A stretch of DNA of 64,000 nucleotides from Thiospirillum jenense. Lineage in GTDB: Bacteria; Pseudomonadota; Gammaproteobacteria; Chromatiales; Chromatiaceae. Made by a program: the position numbers and the translations under genes. The DNA lies in contig NZ_JABVCQ010000015.1 in assembly GCF_014145225.1 (NCBI RefSeq), positions 1 through 64,000 on the forward strand. The letters run 5' to 3'. The notes under the pieces are model-generated. The model had not been told where the DNA came from. It searched no databases and saw only the letters and a program-made list of their open reading frames with translations. Below, piece by piece: positions 1 through 8,464 of this stretch (the stretch's first letter is position 1; every line of letters starts with the position of its first letter).

Positions 1-71
1 GTGACTTGACATGGTGAATACTCATGGTTGAGTGGGAAAGAAATCTCCCCAGCCCAATTGTTTATTTAAAT

Positions 72-145
72 CCCCTCCCGCCTTTTACAAAGGGGGCAAG
101 AATGACGACTGTATTAATTAACAGCCTGACCCTTTTGCAACGGGG
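72..145. repeat. two degenerate copies of a C-run/TTTT/CAA/G-run palindromic element
   Basis: The first 217 bases hold no convincing gene. Two short related motifs occur here: a pyrimidine-rich block followed by CCTTTTACAAAGGGGG (ending near 96) and CCCTTTTGCAACGGGG (130-145). Both have the form C-run, TTTT, purine-CAA, G-run, so each can fold on itself. This looks like a small dispersed palindromic repeat rather than coding sequence. The open frame at 24-212 across it has no ribosome-binding site and no recognisable protein character. Confidence 0.35.
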
Positions 146-217
146 AAATAAAAACCTTATTCAATTAATGATGCTGAATTGCAAAGATGCGGTGGGCGGG
201 CAACCCAACTGACTGAT

Positions 218-826
218 TTAATTCCGTATTACCCGCCCCGTCATGCCATCCCGAATGACCGACGGCCGCCGCGCCCCGCCACACGGTGCGTTAATAATTA
301 ACTGTGGTAAATGTGCCAACCGCTGCCGCACCTGCAACGCCGTCCGCGCCGGCCGCCGTCCGGCTTGATTAGCACTGGTGGAAATGAGCGCCCCACCCCA
401 CATGTCGCACAATCGCAACACCAGCGGATGGGCGCTCACCCGCACCGCCACCTGCGCGTGATCGCCCGTCAACCAGCGCGGCGCGCTCGGGTGCGCGGGC
501 AACAACCAAGTATTGGCGCCCGGCCAACTGGCATGAATCGCGGCCATTTGCGCATGATTCAGCGGTAAAACAAAGGGTTGCAGCGCAGCAAAATCGGCCG
601 CAATCAAAATTAACCCCTTGCTGACTGTCCGCTGTTTCAGCGCCAGCAGGCGATTAACGGCGTCGCCATTGCGCGGATCGCAGCCCAACCCGTACACCGC
701 CTCGGTGGGGTAGGCGATCACGCCGCCGGCAGTCAAAACCTGACGGGCAAGGCGCAGCGCGTGGGCGTGACTGCCAACCTGTTGTTTGGTCAGCAGATTT
801 TGGTTAAGTGGCGGCAAACGCATCAT
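218..826 (-). CDS. tsaC: L-threonylcarbamoyladenylate synthase (TsaC/YrdC/Sua5 family)
   Basis: Makes threonylcarbamoyl-AMP from threonine, bicarbonate and ATP, the first step of t6A modification of tRNAs reading ANN codons; cytoplasmic. At 202 aa it has the short TsaC length, with no C-terminal Sua5 domain. The YrdC fold signature is visible: GGVIAYPTEAVYGLGCDP near residues 34-51, then LKQRTVSKGLILIA carrying the KxR...SKG nucleotide-binding residues, and STSANQAGRRPA near residue 150. Two ATGs lie in tandem at 826 and 823; AGGTGAG just upstream is better spaced for the second. The KaiB-like gene ends only 26 bases upstream on the same strand, so both may share a transcript. Confidence 0.93.
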   Translation of the reverse strand: MMRLPPLNQNLLTKQQVGSHAHALRLARQVLTAGGVIAYPTEAVYGLGCDPRNGDAVNRLLALKQRTVSKGLILIAADFAALQPFVLPLNHAQMAAIHASWPGANTWLLPAHPSAPRWLTGDHAQVAVRVSAHPLVLRLCDMWGGALISTSANQAGRRPARTALQVRQRLAHLPQLIINAPCGGARRPSVIRDGMTGRVIRN

Positions 827-852
827 GTCTCACCTGCGCAACAGCTTGTTAA

Positions 853-1143
853 TCAACGAGTTGCGGCTAACATCCCCAAGCCGCGTCGCAGGCGCTCGAC
901 ATCGGACAAATCACCGATCAGGCGGCGCTCCGGCGCGGGGGCGGTGACGACCACCGTTGGCGTTAATAAAATATGAAAGGGGATGGTGCATTCGGGATTT
1001 AATAGCACGTCCACCAATTCGAGCGCATAATCATCACCAAATTGTTCATAGCAAAAGTGCCGTAAATTATCTAATGCGCGGCAGGTTAACTCGCTGTCGC
1101 CGGCATGAAACAGCATTAAATGATAGGTCGCCATTTGTATCAT
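853..1143 (-). CDS. KaiB-like thioredoxin-fold protein
   Basis: A 96-aa protein matching the KaiB domain over nearly its whole length: a first strand YHLMLFHAGDSE where KaiB has its conserved LYVAG strand, a helix CRALDNLRHFC, then YALELVDVLLNPE corresponding to the L-x-V-I-D-V-L-x-N-P motif, LLTPTVVV with the cis-Pro segment, and RRLIGDLSDVERLRRGL matching the C-terminal IGDLS motif. The frame is open to a TTG at 1170, but AGCGGA lies five bases before the ATG at 1143, so I use that start. It follows the GAF-PAS-HD-GYP gene directly. Cyanobacterial KaiB is a fold-switching clock protein working with KaiA and KaiC; in other bacteria KaiB-like proteins are found with sensor kinases or stress regulators. 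No kaiC is visible, so a clock role cannot be claimed. Confidence 0.82.
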   Translation of the reverse strand: MIQMATYHLMLFHAGDSELTCRALDNLRHFCYEQFGDDYALELVDVLLNPECTIPFHILLTPTVVVTAPAPERRLIGDLSDVERLRRGLGMLAATR

Positions 1144-1170
1144 TAAGTCCGCTAAAAAATGGTTAAACAA

Positions 1171-2601
1171 TTACTCTGCCAGCAATGGATTGCCGGGGAT
1201 TTCTAAATCAGCCACTTGTAATCCTTGTTGATTAAACAGGCGAATGCAGGCGGTGACGATGTCGGGATCATAATGATTGCCGCTGCCGCGTTCTATTTCA
1301 AATAATGCGGATACCAACCCGCGTGCTTCGCGGTAGGGACGGCGGGAACTCATGGCATCTACCACGTCGGCTACGGCTAATACCCGCGCCTCTAAAATGA
1401 TTTGTTCACCTTGCAACCCTTGTGGATAACCGCTGCCGTTTAAGCGCTCGTGATGTTGATGAACCATTGCAGCGAGTGGCCATGGATAGGGAATACCGGC
1501 AATGATGTCGCGCCCGACGGTGCAGTGGGTTTTAATTAATAAATATTCAATTTCACTTAAACGCCCGGGGCGGGTGAGGATTTGTTCTGGCACATATAAT
1601 TTGCCGATGTCGTGAATGATGCCGCCCATGTAAATACCTTCGACCGTATCAATTGGCAGCCCCAATTCAATTGCTAATAACCGCGCTAATGCGGCGACGC
1701 GGCGTTGATGACCGGCGGTGTAGGGATCGCGGGTTTCGACGGTGCGCGACATGGCGTCGAGGGTTTGCACCAGTGCGGTGCGCAGGCGGTCAGCGGTGGC
1801 GCGGTAGGCATCTTCGCGCCGCCGGCGCTGGGTGAGATCGCGCAGGGTCAAGACGTGTGCCGGCTGACCGTTCCAGGTCGTCACCGTTGCCCGCAGTTCA
1901 ATCGGGACGCGCTGACCGTCGGGGCGGTGCAAATCCAATTCGCCGCGGCCGGTGTGTGAGGTCAAGCCGAGTGGAAAATCGGTCAATTCGGCTAATGTCC
2001 GCCCGAGGAGCGTTTGCGCGGCGGGATTGGCAAATTGGACACAGCCGTCGTCATCTGTGACTAAAATGGCATCGGCGTTGTGTTGAATCAGGTGCGCGAG
2101 TTGCGGATGGGCAACGGTGTTACCATTCGCCAACAGGTGATAGTGATCGAGGGCGATGGCGAATTGCCGCGCAATGGTGGCGAGAAATTGGATGTGCGCG
2201 GCGCTGAATTGATGCGTGCGCGAGCAGGTGGCCACGACAAAGATCGCGGTGTTGTAGCGATCACAGTTGATCGGGTAGGCGAGTACCGAGCGCACGCCGA
2301 GTGCCGCCAGCGCGATCAGCGGTTGTGGAAACTGCTGATAGTCTTCGGTGATGACGTAGGTTTGGCGGCGCAGCGCTTCACCGGTCACGCCCAATTGGTG
2401 GTCAAATGGTTGGCACAGTTGCGCACGGGTCACGGCCGGCAGCGGTTGCCCGGCGAGCGGACTGAGCCAGCGATACACCAGTTGCGTCCCGTTATTGGTC
2501 AGCACGGCAATGGCGGCGAATTCGGTGTCCGTCAAGCGCATCGCCGCATTGAGTGCCTGCTCGGCAAGGGTGTCTAAATTGAATGTCTGTTCGTGTGTCA
2601 C
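1171..2601 (-). CDS. GAF-PAS-HD-GYP regulator, probable cyclic-di-GMP phosphodiesterase
   Basis: A 476-aa cytoplasmic signalling protein without membrane segments. An N-terminal GAF domain (about residues 10-155) is followed by a PAS domain (about 165-280, with DAILVTDDDGCVQFANPAA) and a C-terminal HD-GYP domain (about 285-465). Metal and catalytic motifs are present: GHQRRVAALA, HDIGKLYVPEQIL, HQHHERLNGSGYPQGL with the GYP triad, and ILEARVLAVADVVDAM. HD-GYP domains with these residues hydrolyse c-di-GMP to pGpG or GMP. GAF and PAS suggest that a small ligand or redox signal tunes activity. The start is GTG. The KaiB-like ORF opens immediately after the stop, so the two are probably co-transcribed and may work together; that is inference. 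Confidence 0.9.
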   Translation of the reverse strand: MTHEQTFNLDTLAEQALNAAMRLTDTEFAAIAVLTNNGTQLVYRWLSPLAGQPLPAVTRAQLCQPFDHQLGVTGEALRRQTYVITEDYQQFPQPLIALAALGVRSVLAYPINCDRYNTAIFVVATCSRTHQFSAAHIQFLATIARQFAIALDHYHLLANGNTVAHPQLAHLIQHNADAILVTDDDGCVQFANPAAQTLLGRTLAELTDFPLGLTSHTGRGELDLHRPDGQRVPIELRATVTTWNGQPAHVLTLRDLTQRRRREDAYRATADRLRTALVQTLDAMSRTVETRDPYTAGHQRRVAALARLLAIELGLPIDTVEGIYMGGIIHDIGKLYVPEQILTRPGRLSEIEYLLIKTHCTVGRDIIAGIPYPWPLAAMVHQHHERLNGSGYPQGLQGEQIILEARVLAVADVVDAMSSRRPYREARGLVSALFEIERGSGNHYDPDIVTACIRLFNQQGLQVADLEIPGNPLLAE

Positions 2602-2795
2602 GGCAACCGCGGAATTTGACCAACAGTGTTTGGTGCATCATAAACAAAGCGGCGGGAATGATACGATGCTTATTTGACGCGCATGGCACATGCTCACATG
2701 CCAGTCAGTGTCGCCTTTACAATTCACCGCAGACATGCGACCAGTCTAATTGTGACTGACCGATTTAATTTTTAATTGCCACCAATCTTGCCATC

Positions 2796-4079
2796 ATGTC
2801 TAACAATCCACCGCCGCCGTCATCTCCCCGCATCCTCTTGGGTATCAGCGGTAGCATTGCCGCGTACAAAACGGCTGAATTAACCCGCCAACTGCGCCAG
2901 CGCGGCGCTGAGGTGCGGGTGGTGATGACGCCCGCCGCTGCCGAGTTTATTTCACCGCTGACGTTGCAAGCGTTGAGTGGACATCCGGTGCGCAGCGCGT
3001 TATTTGACGCGGCCGCCGAGGCGGGCATGAGTCACATCGAGCTGGCGCGCTGGGCAACGCAAATCTTGATTGCACCGGCGACTGCTGACCTGATCGCCCG
3101 CCTCGCGCACGGGTTAGCGGATGATCTGCTGACCACGTTGGTGTTGGCCACCAGCGCGCCGGTGACACTCGCCCCCGCCATGAATCATCAGATGTGGGCG
3201 CACCCGGCTACCGTCGCCAATGTCGCCCAACTGCGCCAGCGCGGGGTGCAATTCCTCGGGCCGGCAGTCGGTGAACAAGCCTGCGGTGAAATGGGCGCGG
3301 GGCGGATGGTGGAACCGGCCGCGCTGGTTGAACAGTGGTGGCCGCGGGTGATGCGGCACGGTGACGATGCCGAAGTTTTAGCCGCGCTGCGCGGGCTGCC
3401 GGTACTCATCACCGCCGGCCCGACCCGTGAAGCACTCGACCCGGTGCGCTGTTTGACCAATCACAGTTCCGGCAAAATGGGGTACGCGCTGGCGCAGGCG
3501 TTGACGGCGGCCGGGGCGGAAGTGACGCTGATTGCTGGCCCGACGGCACTGCCACGCCCGGCGCTTGACCAATTCGTCGCGGTCGAATCGGCGCTGGACA
3601 TGTACGCTCAGGTGCTGGCGCGAGTTGCCGAGTGCGCCATTTTCATCGCCGCCGCCGCCGTTGCCGATTACCGCCCCGCGTCGCCCTTGCCAACCAAGTT
3701 CAAAAAACACACTGCCGACTTGACGCTACACTTGACGCGCAATCCCGACATTTTGGCCGACGTTGCCGCCCGAATCGCGCCACCCTTCACCGTCGGCTTT
3801 GCGGCAGAAACGGTGACAACGGTTGAAGAATTAGCCGATTTAGCCACCGCCAAACGGTTGAATAAACGGCTTAACATGATCGCCGCCAATCGCGTCGGTG
3901 GCGACAGCGGCGGATTTGAACGCGACGACAACGCGCTGCTCGTTCTCTGGGACGGCGGCAATCACCACCTGCCGTTACAATCCAAAACCCAACTCGCCGC
4001 CGCCCTCACCATCCTGATTGCCGAACGTTATGCCTTATCCACTGCAAGTCAAACTTCTCGACCCGCGCCTCGGGCGTGA
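2796..4079 (+). CDS. coaBC: bifunctional phosphopantothenoylcysteine decarboxylase / phosphopantothenate-cysteine ligase
   Basis: Carries out two steps of coenzyme A synthesis: CTP-dependent joining of 4'-phosphopantothenate and cysteine (CoaB), then FMN-dependent decarboxylation to 4'-phosphopantetheine (CoaC). The N-terminal CoaC half shows the flavin motif [29 protein letters not shown], the PAMN substrate clamp and GEMGAGRM with the active-site Cys just before it. The CoaB half (from about residue 200) shows [37 protein letters not shown] and NPDILADVA. Length of 427 aa is typical of fused enzymes. Its end overlaps dut by 50 bases, an arrangement also seen in Pseudomonas. Confidence 0.97.
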   Translation: MSNNPPPPSSPRILLGISGSIAAYKTAELTRQLRQRGAEVRVVMTPAAAEFISPLTLQALSGHPVRSALFDAAAEAGMSHIELARWATQILIAPATADLIARLAHGLADDLLTTLVLATSAPVTLAPAMNHQMWAHPATVANVAQLRQRGVQFLGPAVGEQACGEMGAGRMVEPAALVEQWWPRVMRHGDDAEVLAALRGLPVLITAGPTREALDPVRCLTNHSSGKMGYALAQALTAAGAEVTLIAGPTALPRPALDQFVAVESALDMYAQVLARVAECAIFIAAAAVADYRPASPLPTKFKKHTADLTLHLTRNPDILADVAARIAPPFTVGFAAETVTTVEELADLATAKRLNKRLNMIAANRVGGDSGGFERDDNALLVLWDGGNHHLPLQSKTQLAAALTILIAERYALSTASQTSRPAPRA

Positions 4080-4491
4080 TTTTCCACTGCCGCACTACGC
4101 CACCGACGGCGCGGCGGGACTGGATTTACGCGCCATGTTGACTGACCCACTGGCGCTGGCCGGCGGCGCCACCGTGTTAATTCCCACCGGATTAGCCATT
4201 CACATTGCCGACCCGGGCGTTGCCGCGTTAATCATTCCGCGCTCTGGATTAGGGCATAAACACGGCATTGTATTAGGCAATTTAGTTGGGTTAATCGATT
4301 CGGATTATCAAGGTCAGATTTATATTTCCTGTTGGAATCGCAGTTACACACCCTTTCGACTCAACGTCGGTGAACGAATTGCGCAATTAGTCTTGGTGCC
4401 GGTTTTACAAGCCTCATTAGAAATTGTCACCGAATTTGACAGCAGTTCAATACGCGGTGAAGGCGGGTTTGGACACAGCGGACGGCATTAA
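4030..4491 (+). CDS. dut: dUTP diphosphatase
   Basis: Hydrolyses dUTP to dUMP and pyrophosphate, keeping uracil out of DNA and supplying dUMP for thymidylate synthesis; homotrimeric and cytoplasmic. All five dUTPase motifs are present in 153 aa: AGLDLRA (I), [10 protein letters not shown] (II), [15 protein letters not shown] (III, with the catalytic Asp), [10 protein letters not shown] (IV) and the flexible C-terminal arm [10 protein letters not shown] (V). The frame opens at a TTG at 4018, but the ATG at 4030 gives the normal N-terminus. It is translationally nested in the end of coaBC and followed by algC. Confidence 0.97.
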   Translation: MPYPLQVKLLDPRLGRDFPLPHYATDGAAGLDLRAMLTDPLALAGGATVLIPTGLAIHIADPGVAALIIPRSGLGHKHGIVLGNLVGLIDSDYQGQIYISCWNRSYTPFRLNVGERIAQLVLVPVLQASLEIVTEFDSSSIRGEGGFGHSGRH

Positions 4492-4689
4492 AATAAATGA
4501 GTGCGGCGGATGCAATCATGCACAAACCTCATTATCTTTAACGACATTTATCCAATCAACACTAGGCGTGAGGAGTGACGCAACCGCGAATACTGTGGTT
4601 CGCAAACTCGCCGTATCCTATACATCAACAGCAAGACGCTTTCCCAATAAAACAATTCCCCAGCGAAAAGCGTGAGGAGACAATTCGGC

Positions 4690-7302
4690 ATGAGTTCCCA
4701 ATTAAAATCCGCCAGCCATCAAAATCGTACCAGCACACCCAAATACCGCAGCTTGCGGCGCTTTTGGTTAATCACCTGGGCGGGCGTGACTGTATTCGGT
4801 ATTGCCGCGTTATTACTCGTGATCTGGCAAAGCCGCGCCGAGCAACAGCAATTACGGTTAGACCTCCTCCGCATTGGCAGCAGCAGCATTATTGAAGAAC
4901 TCGCCACCCGCAGTTTTACATTACGCAATCAATTAGATGTTTGGGCCGCCGACCCGCACCTGCGTGACCTATTCAAATACGCCGATCAAAGCAATTTCAC
5001 CGCCGAAAGCCAATTGCTCATGCAACGCCTCCCGACCGCATTAGCCATCAATTTATTTCAAGTTGAAATGACTGCCAACGGCGCCAACCTCCGCGCCATT
5101 GATGAACGCCGCCTCAGTTATGCCGGCATTGATTTAGTGCGCCAAGTAATGAAATCTAAACAGGTTTCATTATTAGAAGCACACCGCGTCAATCAACAAG
5201 ACGCCCATTTAGCAATTGCCCAACCGGTCTTGAGTGATGATGGCCAACAGGTCGTGGGCGTGATTCATCTTGCCCTGCCATTATCATTATTGCCTAAACC
5301 GTCTAAACAACTAGCCGCAACCGCGCAATTAACGATCCAACAAACCATTGGCAATGACAGCATTGCTATTAATACAAAAAATGCGCCGCCACCGCCGCCC
5401 ACGGCAATTATCTACACCGCCACTGTGCCAATGACCCGCCTAAACGTGACCGCCTGGATGGCAATGCCCGAATGGTACACCACCCAATTAGCTTGGACGG
5501 CACTCGCCCTCGCGTTATTATTAATAGCGTTCTATACAGCGCTCATTGCCGCATTGGCCAGTGCGCAGCGCCGGAATCTATTCAATGATGTGCAGTATTG
5601 CACCGCAACGCTCACTGCATTGGCGAATAATCAAGTCCCCCCCAAACGCCGCCTGCGCAATCAAGAATTCATCCCACTCGATGCCGCCCTCACGCATTTA
5701 ACCGAAGTGTATGGCAATCGCGTTGTCAGTCATCAAGTGGCAGGACATGACGCACAGACTGAATTTGACGCTGATCTAGCTGCTAACTTCCCCGATCTAC
5801 CGGCAACGTCGGTGATGTTGTCCAATCCAACCGCCATCGTTAATCCACCCAGTACGCATTCAGTTTCATCTACCCATTCATTAATAAAAACCACCTCCAG
5901 TCCGCGCCTGGAATTATTATCCGGCACCATGCCAGCGCGAGTATTTCGCCCCTATGATATTCGTGGATTAGTGGACAGCGAAATGACTGATGAATTCATG
6001 CAATTATTAGGTCGCGCCGTCGCAACTGAATCACTCGAACGCGGCACCGGTTCAATGTTGGTGGGACGTGATTATCGCCCCAGCAGTGAACATTTAACTG
6101 CCGCGTTAATAATTGGATTGCGTTCCAGTGGCTGCAATGTCATTGATTTAGGGCAAGTTCCGACACCGGTTTTGTATTTTGCTAGTCAACTAGCAGGAAA
6201 TATCTCAGGTGCCGTCGTGACCGCCAGTCATCATCCAATTGAATACAACGGATTAAAACTCGTATTCGCCGGACAATCGGCCACGCCATTAACTATTGCC
6301 AAATTACGCCAACGTTTGCAACATGGTCAATTCACCAGCGGCGACGGTAGTTATCACGAACAATCCGTATTAACCGATTATTTAGATGAAATAGAACAAA
6401 ACATTCGACTCACACGGCCATTAAAAATTGTCGTGGACGGCGGCTTCGCCACCCCTGCATTAGTTGCACCGCTACTGTATCAAGCATTAGGGTGCGAAGT
6501 GATTGCATTGCGATGTGATTTAAATGATGCCCAGGCCGGTGTGTTAATTCCCAATCCGGCTAAAATTGATAGTTTGCAATTATTAGCAGATCAAGTATTA
6601 GCCAACGGCGCGGATTTAGGGTTAGGTTTCGGTGGTGATGGCGACCGCTTAGGTGTAATTGATTCCAGCGGGCAAATGATAACCACCGACCGCGTGTTAA
6701 TGGTATTAGCCACACATTTACTATCGCAATTACCCGGCAGCGACGTTTTATTTGATGTTAAATGCAGCAGCCGCTTGGCTGAAATCATTCATCATCACGG
6801 TGGTCGGCCGGTCATGTGGAAATCCGGTCATGCGTTCTTAAAAGAAAAACGCCAAGAATTAAATGCACCATTGGCCGGCGAATTTAATGGACATATTATG
6901 TTTGCTGATCGCTGGAATGGCTTTGATGATGCCTTTTATGCCGGCGCCCGCTTATTAGAAATTCTCACGCAGGACTCACGCCCCAGCAACGCCGTCTTCG
7001 CCGATTTTCCAATTGGCATTGCCACACCCGAATTGATTTTACCGGTCGCCACGGGTGAAGAACAGGAAATCATGGCAATGGTATTAGAAGCCAAAGGGCG
7101 TTTAAGTGGTGTGCGCGTCACCACCATTGATGGCTTGCGTATAGATAGTGAACAAGGCTGGGGATTAGTGCGCGCTTCTAATACCGAACCGGCGCTCAGT
7201 TTCCGCTTTGAAGCCGACGATCAAGTGACATTAAACAAATTACAAGACCTATTCCGGCGGCTAATGAAAGTCGTGGCACCAAAATTAACAATGCCGTTCT
7301 AA
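4690..7302 (+). CDS. algC: phosphomannomutase/phosphoglucomutase with membrane-anchored N-terminal domain (long AlgC form)
   Basis: Interconverts mannose-6-P/mannose-1-P and glucose-6-P/glucose-1-P for polysaccharide and LPS precursors. An N-terminal region (residues 1-310) has one membrane helix near residues 27-45, a periplasmic sensor-like domain and a second helix near 280-300; a low-complexity linker leads to the mutase domain beginning at about residue 415 (RVFRPYDIRGLV). Catalytic features: TASHHPIEYNG carrying the phosphoserine, GFGGDGDRLGVID for Mg binding, GEFNGHIMF for sugar recognition and RASNTEPALSFRF for phosphate binding. The phosphoserine loop reads SHHP instead of the usual SHNP. 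GAGGAGA upstream supports the ATG at 4690 rather than the GTG at 4672, giving 870 aa. The same long form is known in Pseudomonas next to coaBC-dut. Confidence 0.94.
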   Translation: MSSQLKSASHQNRTSTPKYRSLRRFWLITWAGVTVFGIAALLLVIWQSRAEQQQLRLDLLRIGSSSIIEELATRSFTLRNQLDVWAADPHLRDLFKYADQSNFTAESQLLMQRLPTALAINLFQVEMTANGANLRAIDERRLSYAGIDLVRQVMKSKQVSLLEAHRVNQQDAHLAIAQPVLSDDGQQVVGVIHLALPLSLLPKPSKQLAATAQLTIQQTIGNDSIAINTKNAPPPPPTAIIYTATVPMTRLNVTAWMAMPEWYTTQLAWTALALALLLIAFYTALIAALASAQRRNLFNDVQYCTATLTALANNQVPPKRRLRNQEFIPLDAALTHLTEVYGNRVVSHQVAGHDAQTEFDADLAANFPDLPATSVMLSNPTAIVNPPSTHSVSSTHSLIKTTSSPRLELLSGTMPARVFRPYDIRGLVDSEMTDEFMQLLGRAVATESLERGTGSMLVGRDYRPSSEHLTAALIIGLRSSGCNVIDLGQVPTPVLYFASQLAGNISGAVVTASHHPIEYNGLKLVFAGQSATPLTIAKLRQRLQHGQFTSGDGSYHEQSVLTDYLDEIEQNIRLTRPLKIVVDGGFATPALVAPLLYQALGCEVIALRCDLNDAQAGVLIPNPAKIDSLQLLADQVLANGADLGLGFGGDGDRLGVIDSSGQMITTDRVLMVLATHLLSQLPGSDVLFDVKCSSRLAEIIHHHGGRPVMWKSGHAFLKEKRQELNAPLAGEFNGHIMFADRWNGFDDAFYAGARLLEILTQDSRPSNAVFADFPIGIATPELILPVATGEEQEIMAMVLEAKGRLSGVRVTTIDGLRIDSEQGWGLVRASNTEPALSFRFEADDQVTLNKLQDLFRRLMKVVAPKLTMPF

Positions 7303-7399
7303 GTGCAATGACTTGTCATTTAGTCAACAACGAGTTTTAATTAAAAAGTTGCGTTTTTAGTTTGACGGTTTATTATTTCATGTTAATTGCCACCACACC

Positions 7400-8464
7400 A
7401 TGAGTTTATTCACTACATTTGCTATTACGACAGGTGTGACCTGCCTCATTAGCGCCGGCATCACACGCTGGCTCATCACCCGCCCCGCGTTATTTGCCAG
7501 CATTCTTGACCATCCCAATGCCCGTTCATTGCATCAACAACCAATTCCCCGCACCGGCGGCATTGCGATATTCATTGCCATTCTATTCGGCGGCGGCGCG
7601 ATGATTGCTATCGTACCACCGCTCACCAATGCACAAATGACCCGCAGTCTTGTATTATGTTTAGCTGTTTTATTAGTCGGTGGCGTATCGTTTTTAGATG
7701 ACTGGCGACAAGTAGCACGGCGCTACCGCTTATTGATTCATTGCACCGCTGCATTACTCGTGTACAGTGCTAACTTAGCATGGGATTATTCATGGTTGCC
7801 AGGTAGCACGGGATTAATGCCCAGTTTTATTGCGCTACCACTCACCCTTTTATTTATCATTTGGATGATTAACCTATACAACTTTATGGATGGCATGGAT
7901 GGCTTTGCCAGCTCACAAGCAATCATTGGTTTCAGCGCATTAGCAATACTCGGTATTCACGCCGGCGATTGGGTATTTACCGGTTTCAGTCTGGTGATTA
8001 TTGCCGCTGCATTAGGGTTTTTAACGGGTAATTTCCCCCCCGCCCGCATCTTTTTAGGTGATCTTGGCGCTTCACTATTTGGCTTACTCGCCGCAGTCTT
8101 GATACTCTGGGGTGCGAATGACGGGCTATTTTCATTATGGATTGGCGCATTAGCCTTTTCACCGTTCATTGTTGATGCGACCTGGACGCTATTGCGCCGC
8201 GCAATGCACCGCGAACCCATTTGGAATGCTCATCGCTCACACCATTATCAACGCCTCGTGCTATCCGGTTGGAGTCATCGCAAAACTTTATTGGCAAGTT
8301 ATCCAATCATAATTGCCGCCGCTGCGACCGCTGTTGCTGCTGTATCATTAGCGCCCATCGAGCAATGGCAATTACTTTTTGGCTGGGCGGGCATCTATAG
8401 TTTAATTCATCTCAAGGTGCGATTTGTTGAACGTCATCATTCATCATCCCCGAATAATCCATGA
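7400..8464 (+). CDS. MraY/WecA-family undecaprenyl-phosphate sugar-1-phosphate transferase (WbpL-like)
   Basis: An integral membrane protein of 354 aa with about ten hydrophobic segments. Members move a HexNAc-1-phosphate from a UDP-sugar to undecaprenyl phosphate, starting O-antigen or capsule repeat synthesis. Family motifs: an early HQQPIPRTGGIAIF (nucleotide/lipid site), FLDDWRQVARRYRLL with paired Asp, NLYNFMDGMDG (the NxxNxxDGxDG signature, in the WbpL-like form), GNFPPARIFLGDLGA and the cytoplasmic HRSHHYQRL loop (H-x-x-H-x-Y-Q). Its stop overlaps the next start by four bases (ATGA), so it is translationally coupled to the WbpM-type enzyme. The exact sugar cannot be told from sequence. 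Confidence 0.9.
   Translation: MSLFTTFAITTGVTCLISAGITRWLITRPALFASILDHPNARSLHQQPIPRTGGIAIFIAILFGGGAMIAIVPPLTNAQMTRSLVLCLAVLLVGGVSFLDDWRQVARRYRLLIHCTAALLVYSANLAWDYSWLPGSTGLMPSFIALPLTLLFIIWMINLYNFMDGMDGFASSQAIIGFSALAILGIHAGDWVFTGFSLVIIAAALGFLTGNFPPARIFLGDLGASLFGLLAAVLILWGANDGLFSLWIGALAFSPFIVDATWTLLRRAMHREPIWNAHRSHHYQRLVLSGWSHRKTLLASYPIIIAAAATAVAAVSLAPIEQWQLLFGWAGIYSLIHLKVRFVERHHSSSPNNP

Noticed and set aside
24-212. 62-codon open frame at the left edge
   Set aside because: No ribosome-binding site, crosses repeat motifs, no protein-like pattern.
4575-4895. 106-codon frame between dut and algC
   Set aside because: Overlaps the algC N-terminus out of frame and has a non-protein-like composition; algC with its GAGGAGA site explains the region.
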